Below, piece after piece: positions 1 through 8,414 of a DNA stretch of 64,000 nt. Below the pieces are notes generated by a model. It did not search any database. It saw only the letters and a program-made list of their open reading frames with translations, and had not been told where the DNA came from. The stretch lies in contig NZ_JABVCF010000016.1 in assembly GCF_014595955.1 (NCBI RefSeq), forward strand, positions 20,063-84,062, given 5' to 3'. This DNA comes from Pseudaminobacter soli (ex Zhang et al. 2022) (lineage in GTDB: Bacteria > Pseudomonadota > Alphaproteobacteria > Rhizobiales > Rhizobiaceae). The translations under genes were made by a program, and so were the position numbers. Numbering within the stretch: the first letter of the stretch is position 1; each line of letters starts with the position of its first letter.

Positions 1-411
1 ACCGCGGGCGGCCTCCTTCTGGTCCCGGTAGCACTCATGTTCGAGCCCATTCCTCCGGTCCCGACCCTGACCAACCTGCTCGCGCTGACGTGGCTCGGCC
101 TAGTCGGCATGGCCCTGACCTATGTCCTCTGGTTGCGAGGGGTCACGCGCCTGGACTCATCGGTGGTTTCACCGCTGTTGCTGCTCAGCCCGGTGACCGC
201 CGTGCTGCTCGGCTGGCTGTTCCTGAACCAGACGCTGACCGCGCTTCAGATCGCAGGCGGCATTCTTGTCGTGGGCAGCATTTGGCTCGGGCAACGCGCC
301 AATCACCCTTCCGCGGCCCCCATTCCTAGGCAGACTGGACAGGCGGGAGCCGGCTTTCCATTAGTCGGAAGAACTGTGCGCTGCGCAAGGCCGCGACGAA
401 GCTCGGCCTAA
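1..411 (+). CDS. EamA/DMT-family exporter, C-terminal part (cut by window edge)
   Basis: The frame is open from base 1, so the start lies outside the window. The visible 136 residues hold three to four hydrophobic helices with the pattern of the last EamA repeat: a short WLGLVGMALTYVLWLRG helix, a SPLLLLSPVTAVLLGWLF helix and a final helix ending at GSIWLG. EamA proteins are inner-membrane drug/metabolite exporters. The last 30 or so residues are Arg/Pro rich and unlike an EamA tail, so the normal stop may have been lost by fusion to downstream DNA. A decayed LysR gene lies just downstream on the other strand. The family call is solid; the substrate is unknown. Confidence 0.8.
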   Translation, partial: TAGGLLLVPVALMFEPIPPVPTLTNLLALTWLGLVGMALTYVLWLRGVTRLDSSVVSPLLLLSPVTAVLLGWLFLNQTLTALQIAGGILVVGSIWLGQRANHPSAAPIPRQTGQAGAGFPLVGRTVRCARPRRSSA

Positions 412-469
412 TCACTGTGTCCTCGCAAGGGACAACGCGATCCTCCATCCCTGGCTCATCATCGTGGCG

Positions 470-633
470 AGCCTGCTCGGCAATGGCTCGTCCTTGTCGC
501 CGAGCAACTTCCTCGAGGGCGGCGATCGCACGCGTCGCCACGGGCGGGGAGAGCGCCAGTCGCCAGGCAGCGGGAGCGAAGCCCCCTGCTCCGCGATGGA
601 CACGGACACAGTCATCGCTGGCAACCTGTCCAT
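470..633 (-). pseudogene. LysR-type regulator, N-terminal remnant
   Basis: Reading leftwards from the ATG at 633 gives MDRLPAMTVSVSIAEQG. After a one-base shift it continues as GGFAPAAWRLALSPPVATRA, then IAALEE. Together these form the N-terminal winged helix of a LysR regulator, with the usual AxxLxxSPPVxTRxIxxLE pattern. A second shift follows near 'KLLGDK' and nothing beyond the HTH is recognisable. It faces the VOC gene at 780, the usual position for a LysR gene that controls its neighbour. I read it as a dead regulator reduced to about 50 codons. Confidence 0.6.
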
Positions 634-779
634 GAGCGATTATTCCCCATGCAGAAATGCTCCATTGCGGAGAATGGGAATTCTGCTCACAGAAGGGGAA
701 GGGCGTTGTCCCGTTCACCGGGCGGCCAGCACCGCCCGACCCATCACGAAAGGACATCCTCCATGGCCCGAGTCGTGCG

Positions 780-1214
780 ATGATGAATGCTGCCCTGACG
801 TCTGGCGTCGACCATGTCGGCCTGACGGTCCCCGACCTTGCCGCCTCCCAGGCGTTCTTCACGGACTGCCTCGGCTGGACCCTGCTGGGAGAGAAGCCAG
901 ACTATCCGGCCGCCTTCGTTTCCGATGGCGTCACGCGGGTGACCCTGTGGCCGGTGAAGGACCGGGAGGGACACGTGCCTTTCGATCGGCACCGGAACGT
1001 GGGACTGCACCATCTCGCCTTCCGGGTGGTCGATCTCCCCACGCTTCACGCCATCCATGAGCGCGTAGCCAAGTGGCCGGGAGCCGTGGTCGAGTTCGCG
1101 CCGGAGCCGAGCGGTACCGGACCCAAGGTCCACTGCATGATCCGCGAGCCCGGCGGCAACAGGATCGAGTTCGCATACCTGCCGCAGGACATCCCACGCC
1201 GCGCGGAGGGATGA
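780..1214 (+). CDS. VOC (glyoxalase/bleomycin-resistance) family protein
   Basis: This 144-residue protein has two beta-alpha-beta-beta-beta modules of the vicinal-oxygen-chelate fold. Module 1 starts at VDHVGLTVPDL with candidate metal ligand H12. Module 2 starts at LHHLAFRVVDL with H77/H78, and GGNRIEF ends the protein with E130, the usual last ligand. Such enzymes are cytosolic metal-dependent lyases, dioxygenases or resistance proteins; the substrate cannot be deduced. The start is set at the tandem ATG at 780/783, because an upstream in-frame ATG at 657 would add unrelated residues. A frameshifted paralogue lies at 4162. Two ABM-type genes follow on the same strand, so a small-molecule enzyme operon is plausible. 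Confidence 0.85.
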   Translation: MMNAALTSGVDHVGLTVPDLAASQAFFTDCLGWTLLGEKPDYPAAFVSDGVTRVTLWPVKDREGHVPFDRHRNVGLHHLAFRVVDLPTLHAIHERVAKWPGAVVEFAPEPSGTGPKVHCMIREPGGNRIEFAYLPQDIPRRAEG

Positions 1215-1248
1215 AGCGCTATCAGGCCTCTGCGCATTTGAGAAATCA

Positions 1249-1594
1249 TTGAACGATGCGGTCCAGGTGACACCGAACCCCTTTCCTGGCGCTCGGACTC
1301 ATGACGACGACAGTCCCGTCGTCCTGATCAACACGTTCCACCCGAAGCCGGGAAAGCTGGACGAGTTTCTCGAAACGCAGATCGCCGAGGCTGGGCACCT
1401 GGGCGGTGCCGCCCGCGCGATGGGCTGGCTGGGGAACCGCATCCACCGCGCCCAGGACGGCCGGACGGCCGTCATCGTCACGGCCTTTGCACCGGAGGCG
1501 GCACGGAAGCGATGGGCTGAGAGCGACCTGTCCATACCTCGAACGGGTTGATTCAGAGGCATTCGACCTGGTGTTCGAGAGCAACGGCCCGTAG
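1249..1594 (+). pseudogene. ABM-family monooxygenase-like gene with a C-terminal frameshift
   Basis: The frame opens at a TTG (1249) and encodes VVLINTFHPKPGKLDEFLET, the beta1-alpha1 unit of antibiotic-biosynthesis-monooxygenase (ABM) ferredoxin-like folds, with SxxVIVTAF-like strands following. It stops at 1551 after an atypical SIPRTG tail. In the next frame the sequence reads YLERVDSEAFDLVFESNGP to a stop at 1594, which is what the C-terminus of this family should look like. A single-base indel near 1525-1535 therefore splits the gene. It could also be a sequencing error. ABM proteins are small dimeric cytosolic enzymes that oxidise quinone-type substrates or degrade heme; the role here is unknown. 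Confidence 0.55.
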
Positions 1595-1681
1595 CTCCGG
1601 GCGTGCCGGAAATGGAAGGAACATCCCGTCTGCGGCGATCAGGGAGACGGGATCAACAGCCCACCCAGGAGGGGACAAGAG

Positions 1682-2041
1682 ATGATGCAGGCCCAACCCG
1701 ATTCAAGATCCGTCTATCGCATCGACAAATTCATCGTGCCACCGCCCGCTCGCGACGAGTTCATGGCAAAGGTACTCGAAACACATGAATGGCTCTGGAC
1801 CATGGAGGGATGCCTTCAGAACCTTGTCCTGGAGCAGGTCTCCGGCACAGGCCGCTACAACGTCGTGACCGTCGTCGAGTGGGCAGATGCCGCCTCATTG
1901 GAAAAGGCCACGGCCGCCATGCTGCACAAGCGAGAGCGGGACGGCTTCGATCCCCGGGAAATGCTCGCGCGGCTGGGCATCGTGGCCGACCTGGCAAACT
2001 ACGGAACGTGCGCCATGACAGGCCACTCACCCGGGCCTTAG
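1682..2041 (+). CDS. ABM-like (antibiotic biosynthesis monooxygenase fold) protein
   Basis: This 119-residue protein begins at tandem ATGs (1682/1685) behind a good ribosome site (AGGAGGGG, 9 bases upstream). YRIDKFIVPPPARDEFMAKV is a typical first strand and helix of the dimeric alpha+beta barrel, and YNVVTVVEWADAASLEKA gives strands 2-3 with the conserved W near the subunit interface. There is no signal peptide. It follows the related broken gene at 1249, so the pair may descend from a duplication. The family assignment rests on the pattern alone; the substrate is unknown. Confidence 0.7.
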   Translation: MMQAQPDSRSVYRIDKFIVPPPARDEFMAKVLETHEWLWTMEGCLQNLVLEQVSGTGRYNVVTVVEWADAASLEKATAAMLHKRERDGFDPREMLARLGIVADLANYGTCAMTGHSPGP

Positions 2042-2133
2042 GGTGTCATGCACTTACTTCCGGGTTTGTGCCAGCCCTTCGCCTCCCGGCCTCGACATAG
2101 ACCGCTTGTCCTCGGCCAACTGAAAGGAAACCC

Positions 2134-2742
2134 ATGCTTGTCACCACTCTCGAGGACCTGGAAGCCCTTTACGGCCCATCTTCCGATGCCGCACGCGTGA
2201 AGGAGACGGACCGGATCGTCCCGGAGTACCGCGTCTTGATCGAAGCATCGCCCTTCCTCGCGCTGGCGACGCGGGGACCCGACGGCCTCGACTGCTCGCC
2301 CCGCGGCGACGGGCCCGGGTTTGCGCGCGTGGCCGACGACAGGACACTCCTGCTGCCCGACCGGCGCGGCAACAACCGCATCGATTCCTTGCGCAACATC
2401 CTCCACGATCCACGAGTCGCATTGCTGTTCCTCATTCCCGGCGTCGGCGAGACGCTGCGTGTCAACGGCCGTGCCGCCATCTCGGCAGATGCTTCGCTGC
2501 TGGAGAGCTTTGCCGTCGACGGCAAGCCTCCCCGCACGGTGCTGGTGATCCGTGTCGAAGCCGTGTTCTTTCAATGCTCCCGCGCGATCGTGCGCTCGGA
2601 CCTGTGGAACCCGGAACGCCATGTGGCCCGATCGAGTCTCCCCAGCGCCGGACAGATCCTGGCGGCATGCAGCCGCAACCGGATCGACGGCTCGGATTAC
2701 GATCGGGCCTTGCCGGAGCGGGTGCGCGCGACTCTCTACTGA
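2134..2742 (+). CDS. PPOX-class FMN-dependent flavoprotein (pyridoxamine 5'-phosphate oxidase-like)
   Basis: This 202-residue protein matches the MSMEG_1061-like branch of PPOX split-barrel flavoproteins. It has SPFLALATRGPDGLDCSPRG (residues 38-57, first strands and FMN phosphate region), LLLPDRRGNNRIDSLRNI (about 71-88, FMN ribityl contact) and VALLFLIPGVGETLRVNGRA (about 95-114). These cytosolic dimers bind FMN or F420-like cofactors and reduce small molecules. It starts at an ATG after AAAGGAAAC. It ends the run of small enzymes on the plus strand that begins at 780; about 300 bases without a gene follow. Confidence 0.85.
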   Translation: MLVTTLEDLEALYGPSSDAARVKETDRIVPEYRVLIEASPFLALATRGPDGLDCSPRGDGPGFARVADDRTLLLPDRRGNNRIDSLRNILHDPRVALLFLIPGVGETLRVNGRAAISADASLLESFAVDGKPPRTVLVIRVEAVFFQCSRAIVRSDLWNPERHVARSSLPSAGQILAACSRNRIDGSDYDRALPERVRATLY

Positions 2743-3052
2743 TCCCAAACGCATGAGCCACCACACGCACTCCTTTGGGGGAAACCCGGATTGACGGTGG
2801 ATACCACTTGCGCTTGTCGAAGTAACACAAGCCCAACGATGCCCTGGCAGGTCGCTGGCCTGGAGAACCTCCTTGTATCCGCTGGCAACGACCACCAGAA
2901 AAGACCCTCAACCTTGGTGATCAGTGCTTTCCGCGAGTCCGTCACGGGCGCCGAACTCCCCCTCATACCTCCCGACAGGAGCGAGCCGAGCACCAGGAGG
3001 AGGAAGGGTCGTAGTCTGTCAGGGAACCTCGCCCGGGAACGTTCGGACGGCC
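2743..3052. other. Gene-free stretch
   Basis: About 310 bases between the PPOX gene and a truncated LysR gene. Short frames exist on both strands but none has a ribosome site or a recognisable motif. I see nothing here. Confidence 0.5.
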
Positions 3053-3480
3053 TCAGTTGATCGAGCCGTCCGCGCGCAGCCGTTGGGCGGCGAAGTCGAT
3101 GAACGCCCGCACCCGGGCCGAGGCCTGCCTTCCCTCCCGGTGCACGAGGTGGATCGGCACCGGCGCGGGCTCGTTCCCGGCCAGCACGCACTTCAACCGC
3201 CCGGCGGCAAGCTCCGGGGCAACCATGTAGGACAGCACCGACGTCAGCCCATGTCCCTGTACGGCGGCGGTGATCGCCATCTCCGCCGTGTTCACCTCCA
3301 GACCAGGCCACGGCCTGACCTTCACTTCAGAGGCGCCATCCCTGAACGACCATTCCGGCGCGGGCGTAACGCCCTGGAAGGCAATGGTCCGGTGGCGGAT
3401 CAGGTCATCAGGCTCCTGGGGGATGCCGTTTGCGGCAAGATAGGCGGGCGACGCGCAGACGAGACGCCGCACCGAGCCGC
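3053..3480 (-). pseudogene. LysR-type regulator, C-terminal effector domain only
   Basis: On the minus strand the frame encodes RRLVCASPAYLAANGIPQEP, then DDLIRHRTIAF, EVKVRPWPGLEVNTAEM and GHGLTSVLSYMVAPELAAGR, the second half of a LysR substrate-binding domain. The stretch 'VCASPAYLA..G.P..PDDL' is the standard hinge after the first lobe. The wHTH and first lobe (about 170 residues) are missing: upstream of 3480 the DNA already belongs to the carboxymuconolactone decarboxylase gene on the other strand. The gene has lost its start and DNA-binding half, so it is a deletion remnant. Confidence 0.75.
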
Positions 3481-3516
3481 GACCATCGCCGCTCTGTTTC
3501 GAAAAGGACTTCTCCC

Positions 3517-4062
3517 ATGGCTCGCATCCTTGCTGTCGACCCCGCCGCCGCCACAGGCGAGGCCAAGATCCTCCTCGAGGCCGTGAAGGCGTAGCTCGGC
3601 ATGACACCCGACTTCCTGCGCGTGCTCGCCCACTCCCCTGCCGCTCTCGGTTCCTTCCTGGGCCTCTATGGCATCGCTGAGCAGGGCAGCCTCGATCCCC
3701 AGACCCGCGAACGCATCGCCCTGACGCTGGCCGAGCAGAACAGTTGCGAATACTGCCTGTCGGCCCACACCGCCATCGGCCGCAGCGCCGGCCTGACGGG
3801 CGACGAGATGGCGGCCAACCGCCAGGGCACCTCGCAGGATGCCAAGGCAGCCGCCGCGGTCGCGTTTGCCCGCGCTCTCGTCAAGCACAAGGGCGAGGTG
3901 ACGAACGCCGAACTCGACGCTGTGCGGAAGGCCGGCTACCGCGAGGCCGAGATCGTCGAGATCATCGTGCATGTCAGCATGAACCTGCTCACCAACATCC
4001 TCGGCAGGGCGAGCCGGATCGAGATCGACTTCCCGAAGGTGGCTCTCCGGCAGGCCGCTTGA
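3517..4062 (+). pseudogene. AhpD-like carboxymuconolactone decarboxylase/peroxidase with an amber codon at position 26
   Basis: From the ATG at 3517 (ribosome site AAAAGGACT) the frame reads MARILAVDPAAATGEAKILL then EAVKA, hits TAG at 3592-3594, and resumes in the same frame as LGMTPDFLRVLAHSPAALGS. Family members normally read KAQLGMTPNF there, so a CAG-to-TAG change is the simplest explanation. The remainder is complete, including the redox pair in NSCEYCLSAHT (C-x2-C-x3-H), the AhpD catalytic signature. These proteins reduce peroxides or decarboxylate lactones as helical oligomers. Reinitiation at the ATG at 3601 would give a 153-residue protein lacking only the N-terminal helix, so residual function is possible. 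Confidence 0.75.
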
Positions 4063-4161
4063 TCCTACCTTTCGCGGACCCTTGCCCCCGCCGGATTTGC
4101 CCGGGCGGGCACTCCCCTCCGGCGCCCGCCCCTCCTACCATCAACTCTCCAGGAAAGCGGG

Positions 4162-4442
4162 ATGACCCAACCCGTTCTGACATCCGAAGTCGATCACATC
4201 GGCCTAACCGTCTCTGATCTCGCCGCAACCCGGACCTTGTTCACCGACTGTCTCGGCTGGACGCTGCTCTGGGAAATCCCGGCCTATCCGGATGCCTTCG
4301 TCACAGACGGCACCACGCGAGTGACGCTCTGGGAGATTAGGCGTGGCAAGCCACGTCCCTTTCGACAGACACCGGAAACTAGTCCTCCACCATCTCGCCC
4401 TCCGAGTGTCGGACCTGCCCACGCTCAAAGCCATTCATGGGC
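4162..4442 (+). pseudogene. VOC-family paralogue, frameshifted and truncated
   Basis: The start MTQPVLTSEVDHIGLTVSDL continues LFTDCLGWTLLWEIPAYPDA, closely matching the intact VOC protein at 780. At about 4345 the frame slips. In the +1 frame the match continues as VASHVPFDRHRKLVLHHLAL, then RVSDLPTLKAIHGRAF. It is then cut at about 4440, where a different gene (FMN-binding reductase) begins without a gap. The last third of the VOC fold, including the terminal metal ligand, is gone. The intact copy 3.4 kb upstream probably made this one dispensable. Confidence 0.8.
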
Positions 4443-5320
4443 GCGCTTTCGCGGCAACGTTCAGTATATCAGCGCGGGCAACATCGCCGCCGACGGCCGC
4501 GTCGCCCTGATCCTGATGGACTACCCGAATCGCCGCCGCCTTAAGCTCTGGGCGCGAGCATACACGAGGACGAGGATCCCGCCTTGCTGGCGCGTCTCGA
4601 GGTCCCGACCTACCGCGCCCGGGTCGAGCGGGCCATCGTCATGACGGTCGAGGCGTTCGACTGGAACTGCCCGCAGCATATCACGCCCCGCTTCACGGAG
4701 GCGGAGAGCGCCGACCTCGTCTCACCGCTGCGGCAGCGGCTCGCGGAAATCACGCCGGAGAACGAGTCCTTGAAGGCGACAGTCGCGAACGCGCAGGCGC
4801 TCGGCAGCGGTCCGCTGGAGTTGGCGATCACAGGCATGCGCCAGTTGACGCCCCGGATCAGGGCGTACGAGTTGCGGGCATCCGACGGCGGTCTCCTGCC
4901 CGCCTGGACGGCGGGCGCGCATCTCAGCGTGCCTGTCCGCCTTCCCGATGGGCGGGAACAGACCCGCAGCTACTCGCTGATGCGCGATCCCGCGCAGCAC
5001 GAACCCCGGCCGAGATGGCGCTGCGGCGCGACCTGGAGGCCAGGCTCGGCGGCCGCCTGCGGACCTACTTCAGCCAGGATGCCGTACCGACGCCGTTGGA
5101 CGTCGGCAAGGTCCCTGGCGGACTTGCCGCCGGATGCCATGGTCTATGTCTGCGGTCCCGCCTCCTTGATCGCGGCGGTGACGGGCAGTCGGAGGCGATG
5201 GGCATTCCGCCGGATCGCGTCCGGTCCGAACGCTTCACGGCGGAGACGCCGCGCGAAGGAATTGGCCGATCACGCTGCATCTGGCCCGAAGCGACAAACG
5301 CTCGCCGTCGCCCGTGAGGA
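4441..5320 (+). pseudogene. Remnant of a PNPOx-FAD/NAD reductase fusion protein
   Basis: Pieces in three frames line up as one protein. FRGNVQYISAGNIAADGRVA and ILMDYPNRRRLKLW are the FMN-binding split barrel of a pyridoxamine-phosphate-oxidase domain. LLARLEVPTYRARVERAIVM and EAFDWNCPQHITPRF are its C-terminal end. ELAITGMRQLTPRIRAYELR and GAHLSVPVRLPDGREQTRSY are an FAD-binding reductase barrel. After a deletion near 4995, LEARLGGRLRTYFSQDAVP and LPPDAMVYVCGPASLIAAV are part of the NAD-binding domain. At least four frame changes and one internal deletion are needed, so the gene is dead. Intact relatives are cytosolic flavin oxidoreductases. Its 5' end is fused to the broken VOC gene. Confidence 0.75.
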
Positions 5321-5474
5321 GACTTGTCGAGCGCGTCCCAGGCTGTCTCAACCGCCCCTATGACTTGTCTGGCGCGCTCGTATTTCGCCGCCTTGGATAG
5401 GCGGCTAGAAAATGTCTATGTCGGGATGGTGGAAAGAAGACGTCCATCACCCGCTATTTTTCGATCTTGAGCCG

Positions 5475-5730
5475 TCACCATGCGTCTTCCTTGCGCACCA
5501 TGTGGACGATGTTGGCCGGGTTCATGATCCAGCCGCCTCGAAAACCGGGCTCCAAGGCTCGACCGCGTCGCAGCGGGTGATGCCGTTGCTTTCCAAATGC
5601 GCAAGTGCGGCTTTGTGGTCGTCAGTGAACAGTTCACCAGACTTCAGCCTGGCTTAGCACCGGGACTTCTTCCAGCCAGAGCCGGTTCGGACCGAGTTCG
5701 AAGCCGACTGCTGGCGCTTTGGTTTCGCTT
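5475..5730 (-). pseudogene. VOC-family remnant, C-terminal half
   Basis: On the minus strand one frame gives SETKAPAVGFELGPNRLWLE, then EVPVLSQAEVW. A second gives ELFTDDHKAALAHLESNG and ITRCDAVEPWSPVF. A third gives GWIMNPANIVHMVRKEDAW before TGA (5475-5477). Joined, these are the second module of a glyoxalase-like VOC protein, with at least two frameshifts and no N-terminal half. It sits back to back with the ArsR regulator at 5764, so it may once have been that regulator's target. This is the third VOC relic or gene within 5 kb. Confidence 0.65.
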
Positions 5731-5745
5731 GTCAGGCTTCAAGCT

Positions 5746-5765
5746 ATGTTATAAAAATATAACAT
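5746..5765. promoter_or_regulatory. Perfect palindrome over the arsR-type start codon
   Basis: ATGTTATA, four bases, TATAACAT: perfect 8-base arms, AT-rich in a GC-rich setting. The right arm includes the first two bases of the ATG at 5764. This is the size and position expected of an ArsR-family autorepression operator. No Shine-Dalgarno motif precedes the ATG, so the transcript may be leaderless or start within the palindrome. Confidence 0.6.
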
Positions 5766-6084
5766 GTCAAGAGATTCGAAAGACGACCTGGTGTTCAAGG
5801 CGCTGGCGCACCCGGTGCGGCGGGGCTTGCTGGATCACATCCGGGATCAGCCCAAGACAACCGGCGCGCTTTGTGACGCCTATCCCGAACTCGACCGCTG
5901 CACGGTTATGCAGCATCTGAAAGTGCTGGAGGACGCCAGCCTGATCCTGGCCAGGCGCGAAGGCCGCGAGCGCTGGAACCATTTGAACGCCCTGCCGATC
6001 AAGGCGATCTCTGATCGCTGGATCAGCCAATATGCCGGCCACGCGATCAGCGTTCTGGACAGAATGAGGAGTGCACTCGGCTAG
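5764..6084 (+). CDS. ArsR-family winged-helix regulator (non-arsenic type)
   Basis: This 106-residue protein has the family core: FKALAHPVRRGLLDHI (residues 11-26, helix 1), TTGALCDAYPELDRCTVMQH (about 32-51, HTH) and LKVLEDASLILARREGRERW (about 52-71, wing). It has only two Cys (37, 46) and no CxC metal motif, so it is likely to sense something other than arsenite. In this subfamily SRPBCC or VOC genes are common neighbours, and a VOC remnant is divergent from it here. It probably represses itself through the palindrome overlapping its start. Homodimer and cytosolic location are inferred from the family. Confidence 0.85.
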   Translation: MSRDSKDDLVFKALAHPVRRGLLDHIRDQPKTTGALCDAYPELDRCTVMQHLKVLEDASLILARREGRERWNHLNALPIKAISDRWISQYAGHAISVLDRMRSALG

Positions 6085-6957
6085 ACCGCTTTCAATTGTC
6101 TGCTGACTGAGGAGTTATCGTTATGCGAGAGCGACTTCGGCCCGATGACGTTCCTGTGCTCGCCGGCCATCTTGTGCACGGCGATCAACCACCAGCGCAC
6201 GCCCGACGCCCTCAACTGCGCGTTCGAGCGCCAGTTCACCCCCCGATATCCCGGGACAATGCCCTGGATCTGCGCCTATAAGGTGGCCGTGTACGCCTGA
6301 CCAAATGCGCCGAAGAATTCGAAACAGGTCCTCGGCTAGCGGACGCGGCGGTCCGCTAGCGGGTGATTCAAGCTTCGAACGGGGCATTGACAGAATGTCG
6401 GGGGCGGAAGGCCGGAGCCAGCGTACAGAGTGGTCTCGTGCAATGTCGGCTTTCAGGCAGTGGGCAAACTGACCCCAACGGCATATGCGGCGCACAGCAG
6501 TCGTTCATCACGTGTGGCAAGAACGGCTGGAACGGGTCAATCCTTCACGTCCAGAAGAATTCCGACCAAACGAATCCTTGAAGTCCGGCAGGGTCGCACA
6601 CGCGCCATTTCCGGATCGTGCAGAAAACCGCGACCAACGACAATAGGGTGATCCGATAGCGGACCCCGATCTCAGGGCGGCTACCTGCTGGTCTTGCGAC
6701 AGGGACCGCAATGCTTCGCCGCGGAGCAACCAGAACGGCTTTGCGGTTTCCTCCAGTTCCTCGATCGCTTCCCGCGGGGCGGCGTGACCATGCTCGGCCA
6801 GCAGCAACGCACGGTGTTCTCGGCTTCGACCTCCTTGACCGCCACTCTCAAGCGCCTCGTCGTCCGGCAGGTAGTACGGGCACCAGCTGCCGATGCGCAG
6901 TCCCGAGCACCATTGTCTATCGTTCCGCGTATGTTTGGTTATGGCGCTCTCGGTCTC
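6085..6957. other. Gene-poor stretch with a dispersed-repeat copy
   Basis: No convincing gene in about 870 bases. A plus-strand frame from 6121 to 6300 (containing NHQRTPDALNCAFERQF and PWICAYKVAVYA before TGA) reads like the C-terminus of a protein, but I do not recognise it and it has no start. From about 6440 to 6600 lies a copy of an intergenic repeat also found near 15.1 kb and 35.9 kb. Confidence 0.4.
6440..6600. repeat. Dispersed intergenic repeat, copy A
   Basis: Contains ATGTCGGCTTTCAGGCAGTG, a GCGGCGCACAGCAGTCGTTC block and a GTCCAGAAGAATTCC...CAAACGAATCCTTG block. The first two blocks recur degenerately at about 35903-35970, and the last recurs at about 15100-15150 (GTCCAGAAGGTTTCC...CAAACGAATCCTTG). 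It lies in non-coding DNA and has no terminal inverted repeats. Its function is unknown. Confidence 0.5.
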
Positions 6958-8382
6958 CTATGCTTCGACCGAGCGCGTGCGACGATCGAGAGATGCTTCG
7001 GTGCCGTGGAAACGGGCGTCCTGTTCTCGGCGCAGGTTGAGCAGGATCGAAGACGACTCGATCTCAAGATCAGCCATGACGATGTGCTCCCCCTTGGCGA
7101 CCGGCCGAGCGAGCCGTCGGTCGGCGGCAAGATAAAAGGGCGCGGGCGCGTCCGGCGCCAATGCCTGCGAGGGCCGGATCTCGGACGAAACGCCGGTGAT
7201 CACGTGGTGATGGCCACCCATCGCCAGATCGTGGCCGGCGGGCAGGTCGACTTCGGCGCGCGCTACGAGATCCACGCGATGCCGCGCCTCGACGCCTCCG
7301 CTCGACACGCCGTGTATCGCGGCTTCGAGGATGCTGGTTGCGGCCTCCAAGCCGAGTAGATGGCGTGGCACGAACATCATCGCGGCGGAGCCGTCCCGTG
7401 CGAGCACATGGCCCTTCTCCTCCAGCATCGTCCAGGTCGGCCGATCCTTGCACCTGACCACGACGAAGACGCCGCCGGCAAAGCTCACCTCGTCCGGCCG
7501 GCGCAGGCAGTGAAACACATCGACGCGGCGCGCACCGGAAAGCAGGCCGCCCTGGGACTTCAGATTGAGGAAGGTCGGCACTTCGCCGATCCGCGCGATT
7601 GGCGCGTGCAGGGTCGGAACATCGGGGTCGAGATCCAGGGCGTTCGCAACCAGGCTCAACTCGCACAGGTCGGGAACGGCGCGTTGCGGGAAGGCGGCGG
7701 CAATCGTGGCGCGGCGCTCGGCAATCTCGCGGCAGTCGCGGTCGCCCAGATTGGCGACGGGGGCGAAGTCCGGAAGATGCACCTGCCGTCCGTTGCTCGA
7801 CAGTGTGCTCGTTCCGGGATCGAAGACGAAGTCGTATTCGCTGGATTTTCCGGCCGCAATGATCTCCAGACCGATGACCTCAGCCCAACTGGCGAGCCCG
7901 ATGAGCAAGCTCGGCTGATCGCCGTCGACGGGCGTCACGACCAGGCCACGCTCCCTGGCGACTGCGGCGAGACCCGGCCCGACGACGCTGTCGACCTCCT
8001 TCGAGACGAGCGCGACATGACGACCCGCTTCGATCGCGATGCGTGCATGCTTCGCACCGGCTTCGGGCTGTCCCGTGGCTTCCACCACCGCGTCCACCGG
8101 CAGTCCGACGACGCATGACAGGTCGCCGGCAGCTATGACATCACCGGCCTTCCAGGCTGCCTCCGCCTCTGCCGAGGTCGAGCAGATACGGATGCGTCTC
8201 CTCGCGACACCGACGGATGCAAAGGCGGCAGCGGCCGTTTCGGCCTCCCTGTCAACCGCAACGCGCGCGCCCAGCAGAGGCACATGCTGTGCCTGCACGA
8301 GAAAGCTTCGGCCGAAACCGCCAGTACCGACGACCACGGTTTCGACACGCCGCGCGCCGGCAAAATGGGAGTGATAGTTCAT
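6958..8382 (-). CDS. NAD(P)-dependent oxidoreductase with C-terminal SAF domain
   Basis: This 474-residue cytosolic protein has an N-terminal Rossmann fold with VVVGTGGFGRSF (residues 16-27) and homoserine-dehydrogenase-like features (VVEATGQPEAGA, ALVSKEVDS). A long middle domain is typical of the 'predicted homoserine dehydrogenase' family, and a C-terminal SAF-like segment contains FYLAADRRLARPVAKGEHIV. Family members oxidise branched or four-carbon sugar-acid intermediates, often beside TTT or TRAP transporters. It is the last gene of the minus-strand operon that begins with the PdxA-like gene at 13999, 32 bases after the TctA-type permease. It probably carries out an oxidation after dehydration or oxidation by its partners; the exact substrate is unknown. 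Confidence 0.75.
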   Translation of the reverse strand: MNYHSHFAGARRVETVVVGTGGFGRSFLVQAQHVPLLGARVAVDREAETAAAAFASVGVARRRIRICSTSAEAEAAWKAGDVIAAGDLSCVVGLPVDAVVEATGQPEAGAKHARIAIEAGRHVALVSKEVDSVVGPGLAAVARERGLVVTPVDGDQPSLLIGLASWAEVIGLEIIAAGKSSEYDFVFDPGTSTLSSNGRQVHLPDFAPVANLGDRDCREIAERRATIAAAFPQRAVPDLCELSLVANALDLDPDVPTLHAPIARIGEVPTFLNLKSQGGLLSGARRVDVFHCLRRPDEVSFAGGVFVVVRCKDRPTWTMLEEKGHVLARDGSAAMMFVPRHLLGLEAATSILEAAIHGVSSGGVEARHRVDLVARAEVDLPAGHDLAMGGHHHVITGVSSEIRPSQALAPDAPAPFYLAADRRLARPVAKGEHIVMADLEIESSSILLNLRREQDARFHGTEASLDRRTRSVEA

Positions 8383-8414
8383 GGCGATCCATTGATTGAA
8401 GGAAATTGTCCGTC

